Source of the DNA: Gnetum montanum | Taxonomy: Eukaryota > Streptophyta > Gnetopsida > Gnetales > Gnetaceae | DNA length: 64,000 nt | Direction: 5' to 3' | NCBI GenBank assembly: GCA_015680685.1 | Contig: MNCI01017786.1 | Location: forward strand, 53,114 to 117,113 | Part shown: positions 10,851 to 23,670 of the stretch, in pieces | Position numbering within the stretch: position 1 is the stretch's first letter | How the letters are laid out: each line of letters starts with the position of its first letter | Translations under genes and position numbers: made by a program | Notes under the pieces: model-generated | Databases searched by the model: none | The model's input: only the letters and a program-made list of their open reading frames with translations | What the model was told of the DNA's origin: nothing

Positions 10851-11880
10851 TTCAAAATTACAAATACTCATGATAATAGAAGGTCATAGAGATCCATTTC
10901 CTTTTCTTAGAAAATCATAGTAGAAAGTATTGAACCTTATGATAACAAAATACACAACACTAATTTTAAAAATAATAGTTATCAATAAATAGAGAAAGTA
11001 CAAACCTAGACAAAAAGACTCAGAGTGAAGGACGTGATAAAAAAATAACATCATTGCACTTAATTAAAATTTTTTATATTCTTAGACCTTTTGGATCTAT
11101 CCCACAATATGAATACATTCAATGAGTTTTGAACACATCGTAAAGAAAATTACTAATTATTTTTGGTAACATTTGGAACAAATCAACCAAATTTTAACTT
11201 TAACATCTCATTTATGTCTAATGTGCTTTGATGTAGAACATTACAGAAAATTGTGGCATTCATCTTCAATGTTATTTGTATTGCACAGTCTACATATTCA
11301 TTCTTCACGAGAAATATTTAGCCATATACATATTTCAACTTTTAGATAATGAGATCTCACTCGTGCTTCGCAAAATGCTCATAAGGAATAGAAGCACATA
11401 AATAGTTTGCCTTTGAATTAAGGCTTCCCCTTGTACTATTCAAATAAAAATATTTTTTCTTCCACATTTTCCAAAGTTTTCTAAGATATTGGTTGTTTTA
11501 CCAAATTGCAAAGTTAGTTAGGATTAGAATATAGAATGTACTCTTAAATATTCCATTTTTTAAAGCAATATAACTCCATCATGAAGCCATCCTTTACCAT
11601 AAGCTTCCATCATTACTTTTTTGGAGTGTAGGGTATAAACTAACAAATAGCTTCAACCTCTAATGACATCATCTTTGCTTCAAGAAGCATACTATTATGT
11701 TGTGTTCGTCTCTTCACTTTAAATTCATTGAGCAAAAAAAGCTTTTGAATTTCTTTTACTTATTTCCAAATTTATTTGATAGAGTAGAACCATATACAAC
11801 ACAACCATAAAGAATAATGAGCTAAACAATGGCATGATAAAGTTATTTTTGGATGTTCCATGCTAAAATAGATTCCTTCT
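10850..11880 (-). pseudogene. LINE 3' end (C-terminal zinc-motif region of pol), minus strand
   Basis: The minus strand carries a degenerate non-LTR pol tail. Around 11880-11760 it reads SLWLCCIWFYS, corresponding to the LYGCEVWG region after RT. At 11390-11230 it reads ARVRSHYLKVEICIWLNISR, ICRLCNTNNIEDECHNFL, then CS, which fits the C-x2-C...H...C motif (ICKLCN...IEDEYHFLLxC) seen at the end of many LINE pols. Stops are frequent. RT itself is not preserved here. Confidence 0.65.
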
Positions 11881-12589
11881 TATATTTTTTTTATCATTAA
11901 AGTAAAAGAGCACAAACCTATATGAAATGATATCCTAAGAAAACTAACAGTTGTAATTATTCATGGAAGTTATAAATACCTACCCTAAGAAGGAATAAAT
12001 ATATATAATATAACATACGATCATGGAAGAAGAAATAAAAAAGTAGATAAAACCTAAAACACATGGAAGGCAAAGAAGCCTATAGGAAGCATGGTGCTCG
12101 TAGGTCAAGGATGAAATTGAAAAACGGTATCTTACAAGAAAGACATAATGTGCTTGTGGCAATGTGGCAATCTATGCCACATGAATCATGTCCAAAAGTA
12201 TGTAAAACACTAGCAAAAACTGTGTGAATTAAGTCCATTTAGCAATCATAATTAAGTGATTGATGAGACAAAAACATCTTCCTAATAGGAGTTTAAGTGA
12301 TAGAAACCGAGTTGTCAAAAGAATGTAAAAGCTGGAGTCCATTTGTGAGGAAAATAGTAGAGATGAATTAACTTGCAGTGAAGGACAAAAATCATGCGAT
12401 GAGGAAGATAGACAAAATGATTGTATAATTATTAGTATTTTACAAGATGACTAGAGAAATTACATAACAAAGATGGCTTGCTTACAACATAGTAGAGCAA
12501 GACCAATTACATAGCAAAGGAGGCTTTCCCTAACTTTTAAGAAGAAAACCCATTCTTTACATTTTAAATCATTATCTTTATCATCCTTG
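11881..12589. other. Unassigned AT-rich DNA
   Basis: No gene or element recognised on either strand. Confidence 0.5.
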
Positions 12590-12624
12590 CCTTATCCCAA
12601 CAAAATGGGATTAGGTGATTCTCT
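12590..12624 (+). repeat. RTE-type LINE 3' tail motif
   Basis: CCTTATCCCAACAAAATGGG followed by ATTAGGTGATTC resembles the conserved 3' end of plant RTE LINEs (CCTTAxxCCAACAAGTTGGG then GTCGGCTACATG), with C-to-T type changes. It marks the 3' end of a LINE whose body is not visible upstream. Confidence 0.5.
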
Positions 12625-13029
12625 ATATTTTAAATGCATATAATAAATACATACTAATGAAGTATCCTAAAAAGTGAATGCTAGTAAAGAAATAGGTTAG
12701 ACCCTTAAAGAGTTTAGGAAAGACTATTTAATAATATTATTAAAAATTATATTATTTCTAAGCTTTCAAATTTCAAGTAAGAATAAAATTCTAACTGTAT
12801 TCCATAGAGTAATTATCCTTGTTAAAGCTAAGATACCCATTCCAAAGAATACAAATTATTTGTTGCCAATTATAACTTTGCAACTTTAAAATGTGTGTTG
12901 GAATGTTTTCTCAACATTATAATCAATATTTAGAGGATTGTTAACATCTAATTATATGCTTGGGATAAGGTCAAAATGGAAGGCTTGATGATAAAACTAT
13001 TAGATAAAATAATTGATTTTAGAGGACAC
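12625..13029. other. Unassigned AT-rich DNA
   Basis: No gene or element recognised. Confidence 0.5.
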
Positions 13030-13600
13030 TTCCCATTTATACATATTACAATAATTTCTTCTATAATCTTTTATTAAAGGAAAAGCTATTTTCTTGAGGC
13101 AACAATTAATGAATAAAATTTAGAAAACATACAAAAAGTCTACATATGATCAATCTTCATACACTTGGAAAAAGCATATGATAAAGTGCCTAGAGATATT
13201 ATTTAGTAGGCCTTGCAAAGAGAAAACATCCATGATAAATATATTAAAGTAATTTAAGACATGTATGAAGGAGCTACATTAAAATTAGAATAGCTTGTGG
13301 AATTAAATTTGATTTTTTGGTCATAGTAGAGCTACATCAAGGGTGTGCAATTAGCCCATACTTATTTTCTATTATTATGCATGAATTAATAAAGAAAAAT
13401 ACAGGATGAAATCCCTTGGTATATGATATTTGCAAATAATAATGTGTTGGTGGATATAACTCTAGAAAATATTGCTTCTAAAATGGAGAAGTTGACAGAG
13501 CTATGGAGATAGCTTTAGATTAAGAGATTGGAAGTAATGAGTTCTATAAAGATGCAACCTAATGGATTCATCATAGAGGGAAGATTACTTGGAAATCTTA
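13030..13600 (+). pseudogene. RTE-like LINE reverse transcriptase remnant
   Basis: Frames on the plus strand read AIFLRQQLMNKI, then HTLGKSI (the FIDLEKAYD motif, altered), a block around 13230-13290 resembling YIKVIxDMYEGA, ELHQGCAISPYLFSIIMHEL at about 13330-13385 (GLHQGSxLSPYLFxLxxDxL), and PWYMIFANNNVLVDIT at about 13410-13460 (CMLFADDIVLVDET with both catalytic Asp changed to Asn). Frame changes and stops are common. This is a different LINE type from those at 2390 and 56404. Confidence 0.75.
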
Positions 13601-15779
13601 GAAGGAAGTGCCTCTATTATAAGATAGAACTTTTGTGGGCTGGATGGATGAATCTATGTCATTTTGATAAGTGAAGCCTTTCGTATGACCATGGAAGGTA
13701 TGGTTACAGATTTTGTAACATTCTTTGAATATTTAGTTGTCTAAATGCTCTTCCGCTACTACATGTGTCTTTATTGAAGGAAATTGATTTTTACACAATT
13801 CTAGGCTAGTTTTTTTGAGCTTCGATAGTTGATTATGCTAAATGGAAGTGAGATGCATTTTTGGACTTTTATTGGTAATGGACTACACTACAATATCTTG
13901 ATTAGGATCTTTGGAATATCTAGATTCTAAGGCATTATCTTAAACCATGGGAATTTGTCCTGTTTAGTCTTTATAGAAGTCATCACTCTATGAAATGGCA
14001 AATATGCTAGTATACACATCTCAAGGATTCATCGTTCATTGCAATCTCTCTGTGGTGGATAGGATATTGGCCTTTTAAAGAAAAGGTGAGGAATACAGTT
14101 TACAAATCAAAGTAATGAAGGACAAAGAAAACTTTTGAACCTAATTCACCTATAGCAATTAAAGATTAGGGCTTGATTTAACTCCATTTGAAACTAGGAG
14201 TTTATTTGAAAGACATATGTTGGCGAAAACTTAGGACTACCACTATTTCTTTGTTCCTTTCCTAATGACAAGAAAATATTGGTGGGAAAAATTTTTACTT
14301 AATGCCAACATTTATCTCTTCCTTGTGATGATAATCACAAGGTTGAGATGTTCTTTCAAAAATGTGAGTTTAGGTGTTTGTTGGTTTTTGAAAACACTAA
14401 GGCTTGGGTACCTTCAAATAAACTCAATGGTTGCAAAGAACTATGTGTTTTAAACTAACATTTAGTATAAATTTCTTAACATTTTGTTTTGGGATCTTAA
14501 TAGCAAATTGTAGTTTTATGAAAAAATTCAACCCTTTTACTCTATTATGTAAGCAAACAAAATTTCAACTATACTAGAGCTATTGAGTCTATGTAATCTC
14601 TATCATATGCTACTTGTACTAATTGTCCTTTCAACTAATGCTTAAGTGTAATTCAACAGATCTATTACCAATCTTCCTTAGAGAGAAAGTTCCATGAGAA
14701 AAATGAGAAATAGAGAAAGATTCAATGGATTTATGGAAATAGAATAGTAGAATTGCATAAAATTTAAAACATTAACGATGAGCTACTATTCACATAATTA
14801 AACACTTTGGATAATAAAGTTGTTCGAATAAGTTAACAATACCAAAAATTGTTAAACCCTTGGCTACAAGAAATGAGCTACAAGGCATACTATGATCTTG
14901 ACTACTAGCTAAGCAACTATGATAAAGTAGGAAAGTAAAAATAACTCATTGAACAGAAGTAAATGAGTTGAATCAAATTTCAGCTTAAAATGTCATTGTA
15001 CAAAAATCCAAGAGTTCATTCCACCTAGCTCCCTCCTGTTGAAAGTAGTCCCTTTAACAAATCTACTCTGTGCTTTATATAATAGCCTTTGGTAGTTATA
15101 ATAGTTATAAGAGTTAAGGCCATAAATGCCTCATGTTCTCCTTGTATAATTGTAGGTTGTTGGATAATTGTTCTATTTTTTAATGAATTCTCATCATTCT
15201 TTGAATTTAAAGCTCCTCAAATAATAGCTATTATGATTTAAGAGAGCCTTAATAACTCGATTGATTGTACCTAGTTTAGAATCATTAAGCTTTTTTAAGA
15301 CTTCTTCAATGCTTATTTCTCCCAAAATTGGTTTAGTTAAGAAATTTGTTATTTCTATTGAAGTAGTTGCTATGATGGTTTGAACTTGTTTTAATTCAAG
15401 CTTCTTCTTGGAAGTTTTATTCATGATCCTGGTAATTGCCATCATCATATCTAAATAACCCTATTTGTATAGAGGTAATGGTTCTCTTTTAGCTCTAACT
15501 AAATCAACAAGTCCCATGCCTTTTTGTCTATTTGCACAAATATGTTTTGTTTTTCTCATGGATTTTATGAGAACTTTGGAGACACTCATTTGTGCTTCAA
15601 TGGTAGCTCTTTGCTACTCTTAGCTTTGTTTTAGTTCTAGGCTCTATTTGCCTATGGTTCTATGACCTTAAATGTAACCTTTATTCTTTAACTTGCTTTT
15701 AGGTAGGTTGTTCGACTCAATTCTTGTTACATGTTGTGAGCTTTGATTTCTTCGAGCTACTTCATTAAAGCTTATCTTG
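13601..15779. other. Unassigned AT-rich DNA
   Basis: No gene or element recognised. An 84-codon minus-strand open frame at 15448-15194 (lysine and isoleucine rich) has no similarity I recognise and is probably chance. Confidence 0.5.
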
Positions 15780-16476
15780 ACATCAGCTTGTAGAACCATT
15801 TTTTTTCTTATAGAGCTATGTTTTGGTTTTACAAATTATTTTACAAAAGACTTGATGTGGCAGAGTGGTTCTTAAGCATCCTTGTGGAACCAAATTTTGG
15901 TTCTACAAGTTGTGTTATATCCTTTGAATTTTCACTCACACTATACTAAGTTGGATTAAAAATAACACACATGTGTGTAAATTAAAATTGTGTGCTTTTA
16001 TGGGCTCAAGATGAGAGTTGACATGGCTCATAGAACCATTTAAGAGCTTATTCGTAGCATTGTTTTCATGCTCTATAAACTCATTCTACAAGGGATTTGA
16101 TATGGTGGAGCAGCTTTGTAGCTAGCTTGTAGAGCCAATTCATAAAACCACTTTTTCCTTCTATAATATTTTCTTCTATCTTAAGCTTAAGTGGCTTTTG
16201 AGTTGTTTTAAATCCTCAAAATTTTTTATATGACAAGCTTAGTTGAGCTAGATTATAATTTTACTTTTCCATGTGCAGAATAATCTGTAATAGGGTCCAT
16301 GTCTAAACTTTATACTTTTGGCACTTACATGACTTGTAGAACCATTTTAGAGCTCACTTGTATTTAAGTTCTATGAGCTTACATTTTAGATAAGCTAACA
16401 TGTCTCGTAGAATCATTTTGAAGCTTATTCATAAAGCTAATTTTTGGTTCTATGAACCCATCCTACTTAAAGGCTG
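15780..16476. repeat. Diverged repeat array around TAGAACC...GGTTCTA hairpins (left of element A)
   Basis: A loose tandem family built from words such as CTTGTAGAACCATTTT, AGAGCTCACTTGT, AAGCTAACATG and TTTTTGGTTCTATGA. Several copies pair with themselves (for example AACCAAATTTTGGTT at about 15890-15905). The same family continues to the right of A at 48001-48470, which shows that A inserted into this array. Confidence 0.65.
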
Positions 16477-16481
16477 ACATG

Positions 16482-17406
16482 TGATGAAGCATCAATAAGT
16501 CATGTTGATAGGCCCTCATCGATGAGGCCTCATTTACATGGTATTGCCTTATCAACGGGGCTGCGTTGATGTAGCATTTGCTACATTGATGGGCCCTCGT
16601 CAATGTAGCCCTAGAGGAAAAACTATAAATACGACATCACAACCATGTTTATGGGTATTAGATTCATAGTAGTAGTTGAACTCTTGTAGTTTTTACATTT
16701 GAAAATTAGAATATTTCTCTTGAGTGCTTATAGTAGGAGTCATTGAGTGTACGTATCTTTATTTGAGTGTTGTTGTACCTAAGCATGACCATGTGTATGG
16801 CAATAAAGATGAGCTTCTTGATAAACCTTGCAACATTCTGGATAGTTTAAATATTTATTTATGCATTTAATGATTTTAGTTAATTATTTAATGTTTTCCA
16901 ATAATTAAGTTAATTAAGCAAGATAAACTAGATAGATTAAATACATAAGTATAACTGCTTTGAGAGAAACACGTATTTGCTTGGTTATCCTACCAGTGTT
17001 ATTGCTTGATATGCCCAATAGCATAGTGCTTGGTAACCTAGTAGTGGATACGTGGGTTCAGGACATGTACAGAAAGTGGGAATGAATGCTTATGTTAGGA
17101 TTAGTTAGAGACTAGTTAGTTAGTTAATTTAGATTGGTCATTAAGTTACTCTATCCCTCTCTCTCTCTTCAAGCACCGAAAAACATAAAACATAAAATGA
17201 CAAAAATGGTATGCCTTAATTACTCTTAACCATACCATTATGCTTCACAAGTGTAATTAGGAAGACAATGAATTACCTTAGGGCAAGGTTCACTTCCTAG
17301 AAGACTAATGTATCGGAAACTATAAAGTCTACAAAATTTGACCAGATGACACATGAATGCTTTGTGATTCGTATGGTTGGATGTAGGGGTACCTTGCCAC
17401 TCATCA
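16482..17406 (+). repeat. 5' LTR of element A
   Basis: The 925 bp have a TATA box at 16624-16631 (TATAAATA). The U3 is rich in TTGATG/CATCAA words forming short direct and inverted repeats. A CT-rich tract lies at 17155-17173. The R/U5 part carries GGTTATCCTACCAG- and TTCGTATGGTTGG-type blocks shared with the solo LTR at 2727 and the LTR at 58811. It is clearly more diverged from its partner (47074-47999) than the two B LTRs are from each other. Confidence 0.9.
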
Positions 17407-17407
17407 T

Positions 17408-17425
17408 TGGTGTTGTTGCTAGGAA
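17408..17425 (+). other. Primer binding site of element A
   Basis: TGGTGTTGTTGCTAGGAA stands one base after the LTR end. It matches the Athila-type tRNA-Asp site TGGCGCCGTTGCCGGGGA except at C/T and G/A positions, as expected from decay of methylated CG/CNG sites. Confidence 0.8.
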
Positions 17426-17599
17426 CTTTGTTTGTTGAAACATGCACTATCTAGGATCAGTGAATATTATTAATATCATTGGATGAACTCAAGGTCAATA
17501 TCACCCTCATACGACATATAACTACTAAGCACATTGATACTTTTATTTGTTGTCAAATGTCTTCTTCCCATAGGCATGAAGATGTTAAATCGCTGGTCC

Positions 17600-20000
17600 C
17601 ATAGGAGTGCAAAGCAGTATATACTCATCTAGATGAATATGTAACAGATTTCACCTTCATCTTACATTAGGATGAATAGTTGAATATCGTGATATGGAGG
17701 GCAACATTGTATTGCCCCTTGATTGATCTATGCCTGGGATGCTATTTCAAACCCTTAAAAAGTTGAACATCTCAAATCTTCATGAGGAATACATTGTGAA
17801 CAATCATGACACTTGAGACTACCATCCCATTGAAACACAACGCAAGCAAGATCGACACTAGGCAAAGTACCAAGAGTTTATGAAGGGAAAACATTTCGCT
17901 AATCCCTTGTTCCTCCTAAATCAAGATGACAATGAGGATCCTCCCTTTGAAGGTTCTCAACATGAAGATTCTCTACCCCTTGTTGTTAGTAATGAGGGTG
18001 TGACCTTGAACCTGCAATCCACTATTCATAAACCAAGTTTGGGAAAAAGTGATAGTTAAGGTAGGAACTCAAGTAAACATCACAATGGAAAAGGATCTAA
18101 GGATGGTGGTCATAATAAACGAAGAGGTGGTTGCAGACACCATGGTGGTGGTGGTGGTCCACCTTCCTCTTTGTCCTCTTCATCCAATTCCAAACATTCC
18201 TCTTCATCTGTTGGGTCTCATAAAAGCCACTGTCAAAAAAATCGTGATGAAGGTGATCAACAAGATAACAATGATGGTCAAGGCCATCAAGAATGTAGAG
18301 GTGATAGAAACTATCATCGACGACATTGAAATAATCATGATGACGAACCTAAATCCTAAACCCTAAACCTCTATTGGTGACTAGAAGTATGCTCAACATT
18401 ACATCAGTAGTAAAGATCCCAAACAGGCATATGAAAGATAACTGGATCAAGTGCTTAGACATGAATAATATCCCATAATTTGAAGGGGGATACAATTCTG
18501 ATTTGCAAAATCATCTACAAGCTTTCCATGATGCTTGTGCCTTATAGAACATTGCAAGTGATTGGCAAAAACTCAAGCATTTCCCTAGGACACTCATTAA
18601 GGAAGTTGAAAGCTAGTACCAGTCCTTGGAACCAAAATCCATTCGCTGATGGAATATCATGTTAGAGCTATTTAATGACAAATACCAAATGTACTCAAGA
18701 GTGTCTAATCTAAGAAGGAGCACATGAACCCTTGGATGCCACCATGGATAGGTGTTATTCACTCTTACACCGATGCCTTGGTCATGATTATTCTCAAAGG
18801 GAACAACTATGCTGCATCATAGATGGGCTTAAAGTAGAAACTAGAAGAACTCTTGGGCTTTATGCCCAAGGGAGACTATTTGAATTAAGAGCTCATCAGA
18901 TCCAAAGGGTTATTGAGTAAGTAGCAAAAGAAGAACGTGAGTTGTGAAAAAGGGAAAGTGTAGAAGAGTATAATAGGAACCCTTTCATTAGGAAACGGGA
19001 GGTACAATTTTGACATGAAGAGGAGTCATCACTCAATGAAGTGGTGAATAGGAAAGCCTTGCTCATCCAAAAATATATTTATGATATTTCGGAAAAGGTT
19101 GATAAATTATGAGACTCTTTGGATGAAAAATTCCAAACTGCTATAAAGATTACTGAAGAACCTAAAGAAAAAAATAGTGATTATAATCATATGAGGTGAA
19201 AAGAAGCTGAACATGCCTACTAGAAAGGAAAGGGCAAAGCTACTATAGTAGAGGAAGTTGTGGAAACAAACTTCAAAGATGATATTGGTTGTGACATCTG
19301 TCAAATACAAACATCCAAAGGGGTGTTACCCTATGGTGTCACACTTACAAGAGTCTAGGATGTATGCATTGAATCCTTGACTAGCATGTAGGAAGGCACC
19401 TAGACAATTGCTTTATCCTTAAGGCAATCCAAGGCAGTTTCACTAGCAAAAATAAGCTTATTACCCAAATGGAGCTCCACGACAACCATATGAACAATAC
19501 CAATAGTGGCACCAAGCACAATTGTGGGGAATACCACTACCAAGGCAACAATATCCTTATAGGCAACTCAATACATACGGGTACTATGTTTAGAAACCTG
19601 TCTCTCCAAGAACTTTTGTAAGCCATGCCTCATTTCAACATCACTATTACCCTCTAGAGTACCATCAAATACATTCACCATCTACTCGAGGGGAGAACCC
19701 ATACCCATACCATCCTCTGCATCTGTTTGCACATATCCCTCTACCTTCAACCTGGTTACCTTTTACTCTATCCATGTAGGGAAAAACTCCTCCATAGTCG
19801 TAGTAATGAAATGCTATGAGGGTAGTACATTCACAACCAGCTTTCTAATCGAGTGATTTGGATAATTGATCCAAGAAATGATCCTTTTTCCATCCTAATA
19901 GTCCTTCCAAATCCTCACAACCTAATGCAATTGGTCACCTTGCATCTCCAACACCCTCATCCTTTGCATCAAACATCTTCAAGTGCCCTTCAAACCTAAC
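17600..20000 (+). pseudogene. Element A gag
   Basis: Capsid-like gag of a Ty3/gypsy element, full of stops and frame changes. It opens at about 17622 with DEYVTDFTFIL, matched by NEYVSDFTFIL in copy C at 59917. The capsid core is at about 18580-18700, with YQSLEPKSI and ELFNDKYQMYSR matching the conserved WYxxLxxxSIxxWxxLxxxFxxxF pattern. A small cysteine-poor remnant VKYKHPKGVLP at about 19300 corresponds to CDIYQYKHLKGCS in copy C. A proline/glutamine/tyrosine-rich linker (about 19430-19980) leads to protease. The codon frame is best followed by comparison with copy C. Confidence 0.75.
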
Positions 20001-20019
20001 ACTATGTTAGATCCATTCT

Positions 20020-20562
20020 ATGATGTTAACTCATGCTGTTTCTGATTGGATCAAGGCTGGCAATCTTTCCACTAAAAGATCTAACCTAGGAAGTCCTTTC
20101 ATTTACTTGCAAATTACTGGACATGAGCCATGTAAGGCTATTCTTGATTCTAGTTTTGATGTCAATCTCATCTTTCATGATATACACAAGGCCAGGAACC
20201 TACCACCTCTTAAGAAAAGTAACATTTGTTTAGAATTGGTAGACCAATAAATTACTATTCCTTTGGGATTAGTGGAGGACATTATGACCATAGTTAGTGG
20301 GTGGTCCTATCCTACTGATTTTTTGGTGATCAGGGTTGAAAACTATAAAGGTGACTTCCCCATTATTATGGGAAGGGCTTGGTTAGGCATGGTCGATTCA
20401 TGTATGGGCATAAGGAACCTCTCCTTAGAAATCTCCAAGGAAAATGAATTTGGAAAGTTAAAGAAGAAGTGTATTCCATGCATCATGTACAACAATAATA
20501 GGTGTAATTGCATGCAAAAGATTTGGTCCATCAAAAGTACATACATCAAAGCATGCAATTAG
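20020..20562 (+). pseudogene. Element A protease
   Basis: Retroviral-type aspartic protease with the active-site region AILDSSFDVNLI (about 20135), where Athila-type enzymes have DLGASINLM. The flap/helix follows as SYPTDFLVIRVENYKGDFPI and then IMGRAWLGMVDSCMGI (the ILGRPFL motif). One stop lies at about 20250. It is homologous, residue for residue, with copy C at 62290-62760. Confidence 0.78.
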
Positions 20563-20739
20563 TATGCATAAGATATAGATATTCAAAGGTGTTTGTACAT
20601 AGCAGCCACAAAACAAGAGGGCACCTAGTGGCTAATAACTAACTTAGATAGCAGCACATTATGCATGGAACCAACTAAGAGCCTAACATGTGATTATGTT
20701 GAAAGCATGGATGAACTTGAGCAAGTTGATCACTAACTC

Positions 20740-22280
20740 TTTGATGATGAAGATGATAATACTTGTTGGGTAGAGTTGGAAATCCTTGATAACTTCAAGC
20801 AAGAGTCCATAGAGTTGAAAACTCTATTGGCTGGCATGGAATATGCATTTTTAAACAATGGTAAAATGGCCATAATTAATGCTAAACTTGCTCCTAAATA
20901 AAAAGAAAAGTTGTTAAAGGTGGTTAACAAATGGCTAACAACCTTTGCTTGGTCATATCTCAAGCTAATAGGAATTGATCCAAAGATATGCCAACATCAC
21001 ATTTACACTAACTTGAACATGAAGCCAAGAAGATGGCCGTAGAGGTAGTTGAATCCTAAATTGAAGTAGATCATAAAGGAGGAAATAGAGTAACTCTTCA
21101 AGGCATGGTTCATCTATCGCATTGTGGATAGTTAGTGGGTTAGCCCACTTGTAATTGTGCCAAAGAAAGGTGGCATGTGGTAGGTCTGCATCGACTTCAA
21201 GCTATTGAATATGACAATATTTAAAGATCATTTTCCATTGCCATTTATGGAGCAAGTGTTGGACACCATATCTAAGAATTGCTATTATAGCTTTTTGGAT
21301 GGTTATAGTGGCTATAACCAAATCAAAATTACATTAGAAGATGAGGCCAAGACAACATTCATGAGTCCCTAGGGGACTTTTGCATATTGTAAGATGCCAT
21401 TTAGTCTATGTAATGCCCCTGCAACATTTCAATACCTAGTTCTTAATATTTCCAACAATAAATCAGTAGTGGTGTGGAAGTCTTCATGGATGACTTCTCC
21501 ACCTATGGAGCTACATTTGAACAAGCCTTAGACCACCTTGAACAAGTATTGAAAAGATGTGTGGAAACAAATCTACAGCTCAATTGGCAAAAAAGTCATC
21601 TCATGATCCAAGAAGGCATTATGTTGGGGCATCGAATTTCACAAGAAGGGATTGAAGTAGACATAGAAAAGCTAAGGGTTATCCAAGGAATTACACGCCA
21701 ACTAGAGATAGTTAAAGATGTTAAATCATTCCTTGCACATATTGGCTACTACCAATGATTCATAGAGAATTTATCTAAGATCATAGAGCCATTGGTCGAG
21801 CTGACGAAGAAAGATGCTCTATTCATCTGGACTAGGGAATGTGAACATGCATTCCAACAATTGAAGGAAAAACTTGTAGAAAATCCAATTCTACAGGTAC
21901 CAGACTAGTCCAGACCATTTCACATAATGATGAATGCATCTAATTATGCTTTGGAAGTTGTGCTTACATAATTAAACGATAAAAAATGTCGATATTACAT
22001 CCACTACGCGAGTTAAAGCATTATGGGTGTATAGTTGAATTACATCACAACTAAAAAGGAACTAATGGCAGTGATGTATGCTCTTGACAAGTTCAAGCAC
22101 TACGTGCTTGGCTATAAAATATTTTTGCACATAGACCATAGTGCCATTCGTTTCTTGATGAACAAGCTAATGGTGAGTCCTTGTATCATATAGTGGCTTG
22201 TGATCTTGCAGGAATTTGATCTCACAATGGTAGATCAAAAAGGGATTGAGAATGTGGTCACTGACCACCTCTCTTGATTA
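20740..22280 (+). pseudogene. Element A reverse transcriptase and RNase H
   Basis: Linker ELEILDNFKQESIELKTLL leads into RT: FAWSYLKLIGIDPKICQHHI (about 20945), VSPLVIVPKKGG, VCIDFKLLNMTI (about 21188), FPLPFMEQVLDTI, YSFLDGYSGYNQIKI, MPFSLCNAPATFQ (21396), and the catalytic VFMDDFSTYG at about 21480. RNase H starts after VKSFLAHIGYYQ and keeps TTKKELMAVMYALDKFKHYV (22050) and IDHSAIRFLMNK. Stops are present at about 21040-21180 and 21370, with further breaks at 21760 and 22260. Domain order is normal for Ty3/gypsy. Confidence 0.88.
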
Positions 22281-22329
22281 AGTTAGGATAACAAAGAGGA
22301 GGGGAGCCCACTCTCTGATCAATTTCCAA

Positions 22330-23670
22330 ATGAACTCCTCTTAATAGGAGTAATAAATGATCAAGTGCCCATAGAAAAAAAATGGTACAATGGCATCCTC
22401 ACTTACCTTATCACTTAGAAGATGCCACAAGATCTTGACTTTCAAAAGAAGAAATTTTTTTTCATTGGGCCAAATACTTCATGGACATCAATGGACATTT
22501 CTATAAGGTGTACGTTGATGGCTTGATTCGTTGGTATGTCCCTAATGAACATCAATTGCATGTTATCTAGGATGCTCATGAAGGGCCTTGCAAAGGCCAC
22601 TATGTAAGGAGATGCATGATCATAAAAATCCTAATGGTAGGATACTATTGGCATATAATATTTAGGGATGTCCACCAATTTGTCTGATCTTGTGAATGTT
22701 TTCAACAAGATGGTGGGATGATCATTGAAATGGAAGATCCTCAATAGTGGATTCAATCACTAGAATCCTTTGACATATGGGACATTGACTTCATGGGTCC
22801 CATCACAACCATGTCCAACGGAAAGGCGTATATCATCGTAGCAGTCGACTACTATACAAAATGGGCAGAAGTAGTAGTCGTCATCAATTGTACATCATCC
22901 ACTGCTACTAGACTTATACAACAACATGTTGTAGATAGGTTTGGGGTGCTATGTGCACTAATTTCTGGTAATGGAGCTCATTTTATAGGTGTCACTTTTA
23001 GAGAGTTAATGCAACACTTAGGGATTGAACATAAATCAACAACACCCTATCATCCCCAAGCCAACAATAAAGCAGAGGTAACTAACCAAGAGATCAGAAA
23101 GATCCTAACAAGGACCATAAGCAAATATAGGAGAGATTGGAGCACAAAACTCAATGATGCCCTATGGGCCTATCGCTCAACATGGAAACTCCCTATTGGC
23201 TACTCTCTCTACGAGTTGGTGTACAGAAAATTTCCAATGCTCCCAATTCAATTTGAGCTTCAAACACTCTCAATAGCCTATGACGTAAATCTTGACCTAA
23301 GTCTAGCACAAAAAGAAAGACCAATCAGCCTCAATGTGCTAGATGAAAATTGATTAGTGGCCCTATCTTTGAATGAATTTCACAAGACATTCAATAAGCA
23401 ATGACATGACCAAAGAATACGAAAAGTGAAATTCCAACTAGGAGATAAGGTTCTTTACTAGAATCCCACACATGTACCTTAGAAAAAAAATTCCAAACAT
23501 TGTGGGAAGGACATAATATAATTGTTGAAACCTTTTCTTCTGGGGCTATGACCACATACAAACATAAAAGCTCAAATAAAAAGTAGTTGGTCAACATCCA
23601 ACAAGTGAAGCTTTTGCTAGAACTAAGACAAGCTCGTGTAACAACTACCTTAATGGATGGATAACTAGGT
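22330..23670 (+). pseudogene. Element A integrase
   Basis: The zinc-binding N-terminus is badly broken (about 22560-22720, HEGPCKGHY, VGYYWHIIF, FVxSCECFQ). The catalytic core is open for 186 codons from 22793: MGPITTMSNGKAYIIVAVDY, then YTKWAEVVVV, DRFGVLCALISGNGAHF and TPYHPQANNKAEVTNQEI. The second catalytic Asp lies in ISGNG, where the family has SDNG, so it is lost (D to G). The C-terminal region runs to about 23665. There is no chromodomain. Confidence 0.88.

Noticed and set aside
18049-18366. 105-codon frame rich in valine and isoleucine
   Set aside because: Out of frame with the gag homology to copy C; low-complexity shadow.
18352-18368. Telomere-like CCCTAAACCCTAAA
   Set aside because: Only about two units, inside the gag region of element A; not an array.
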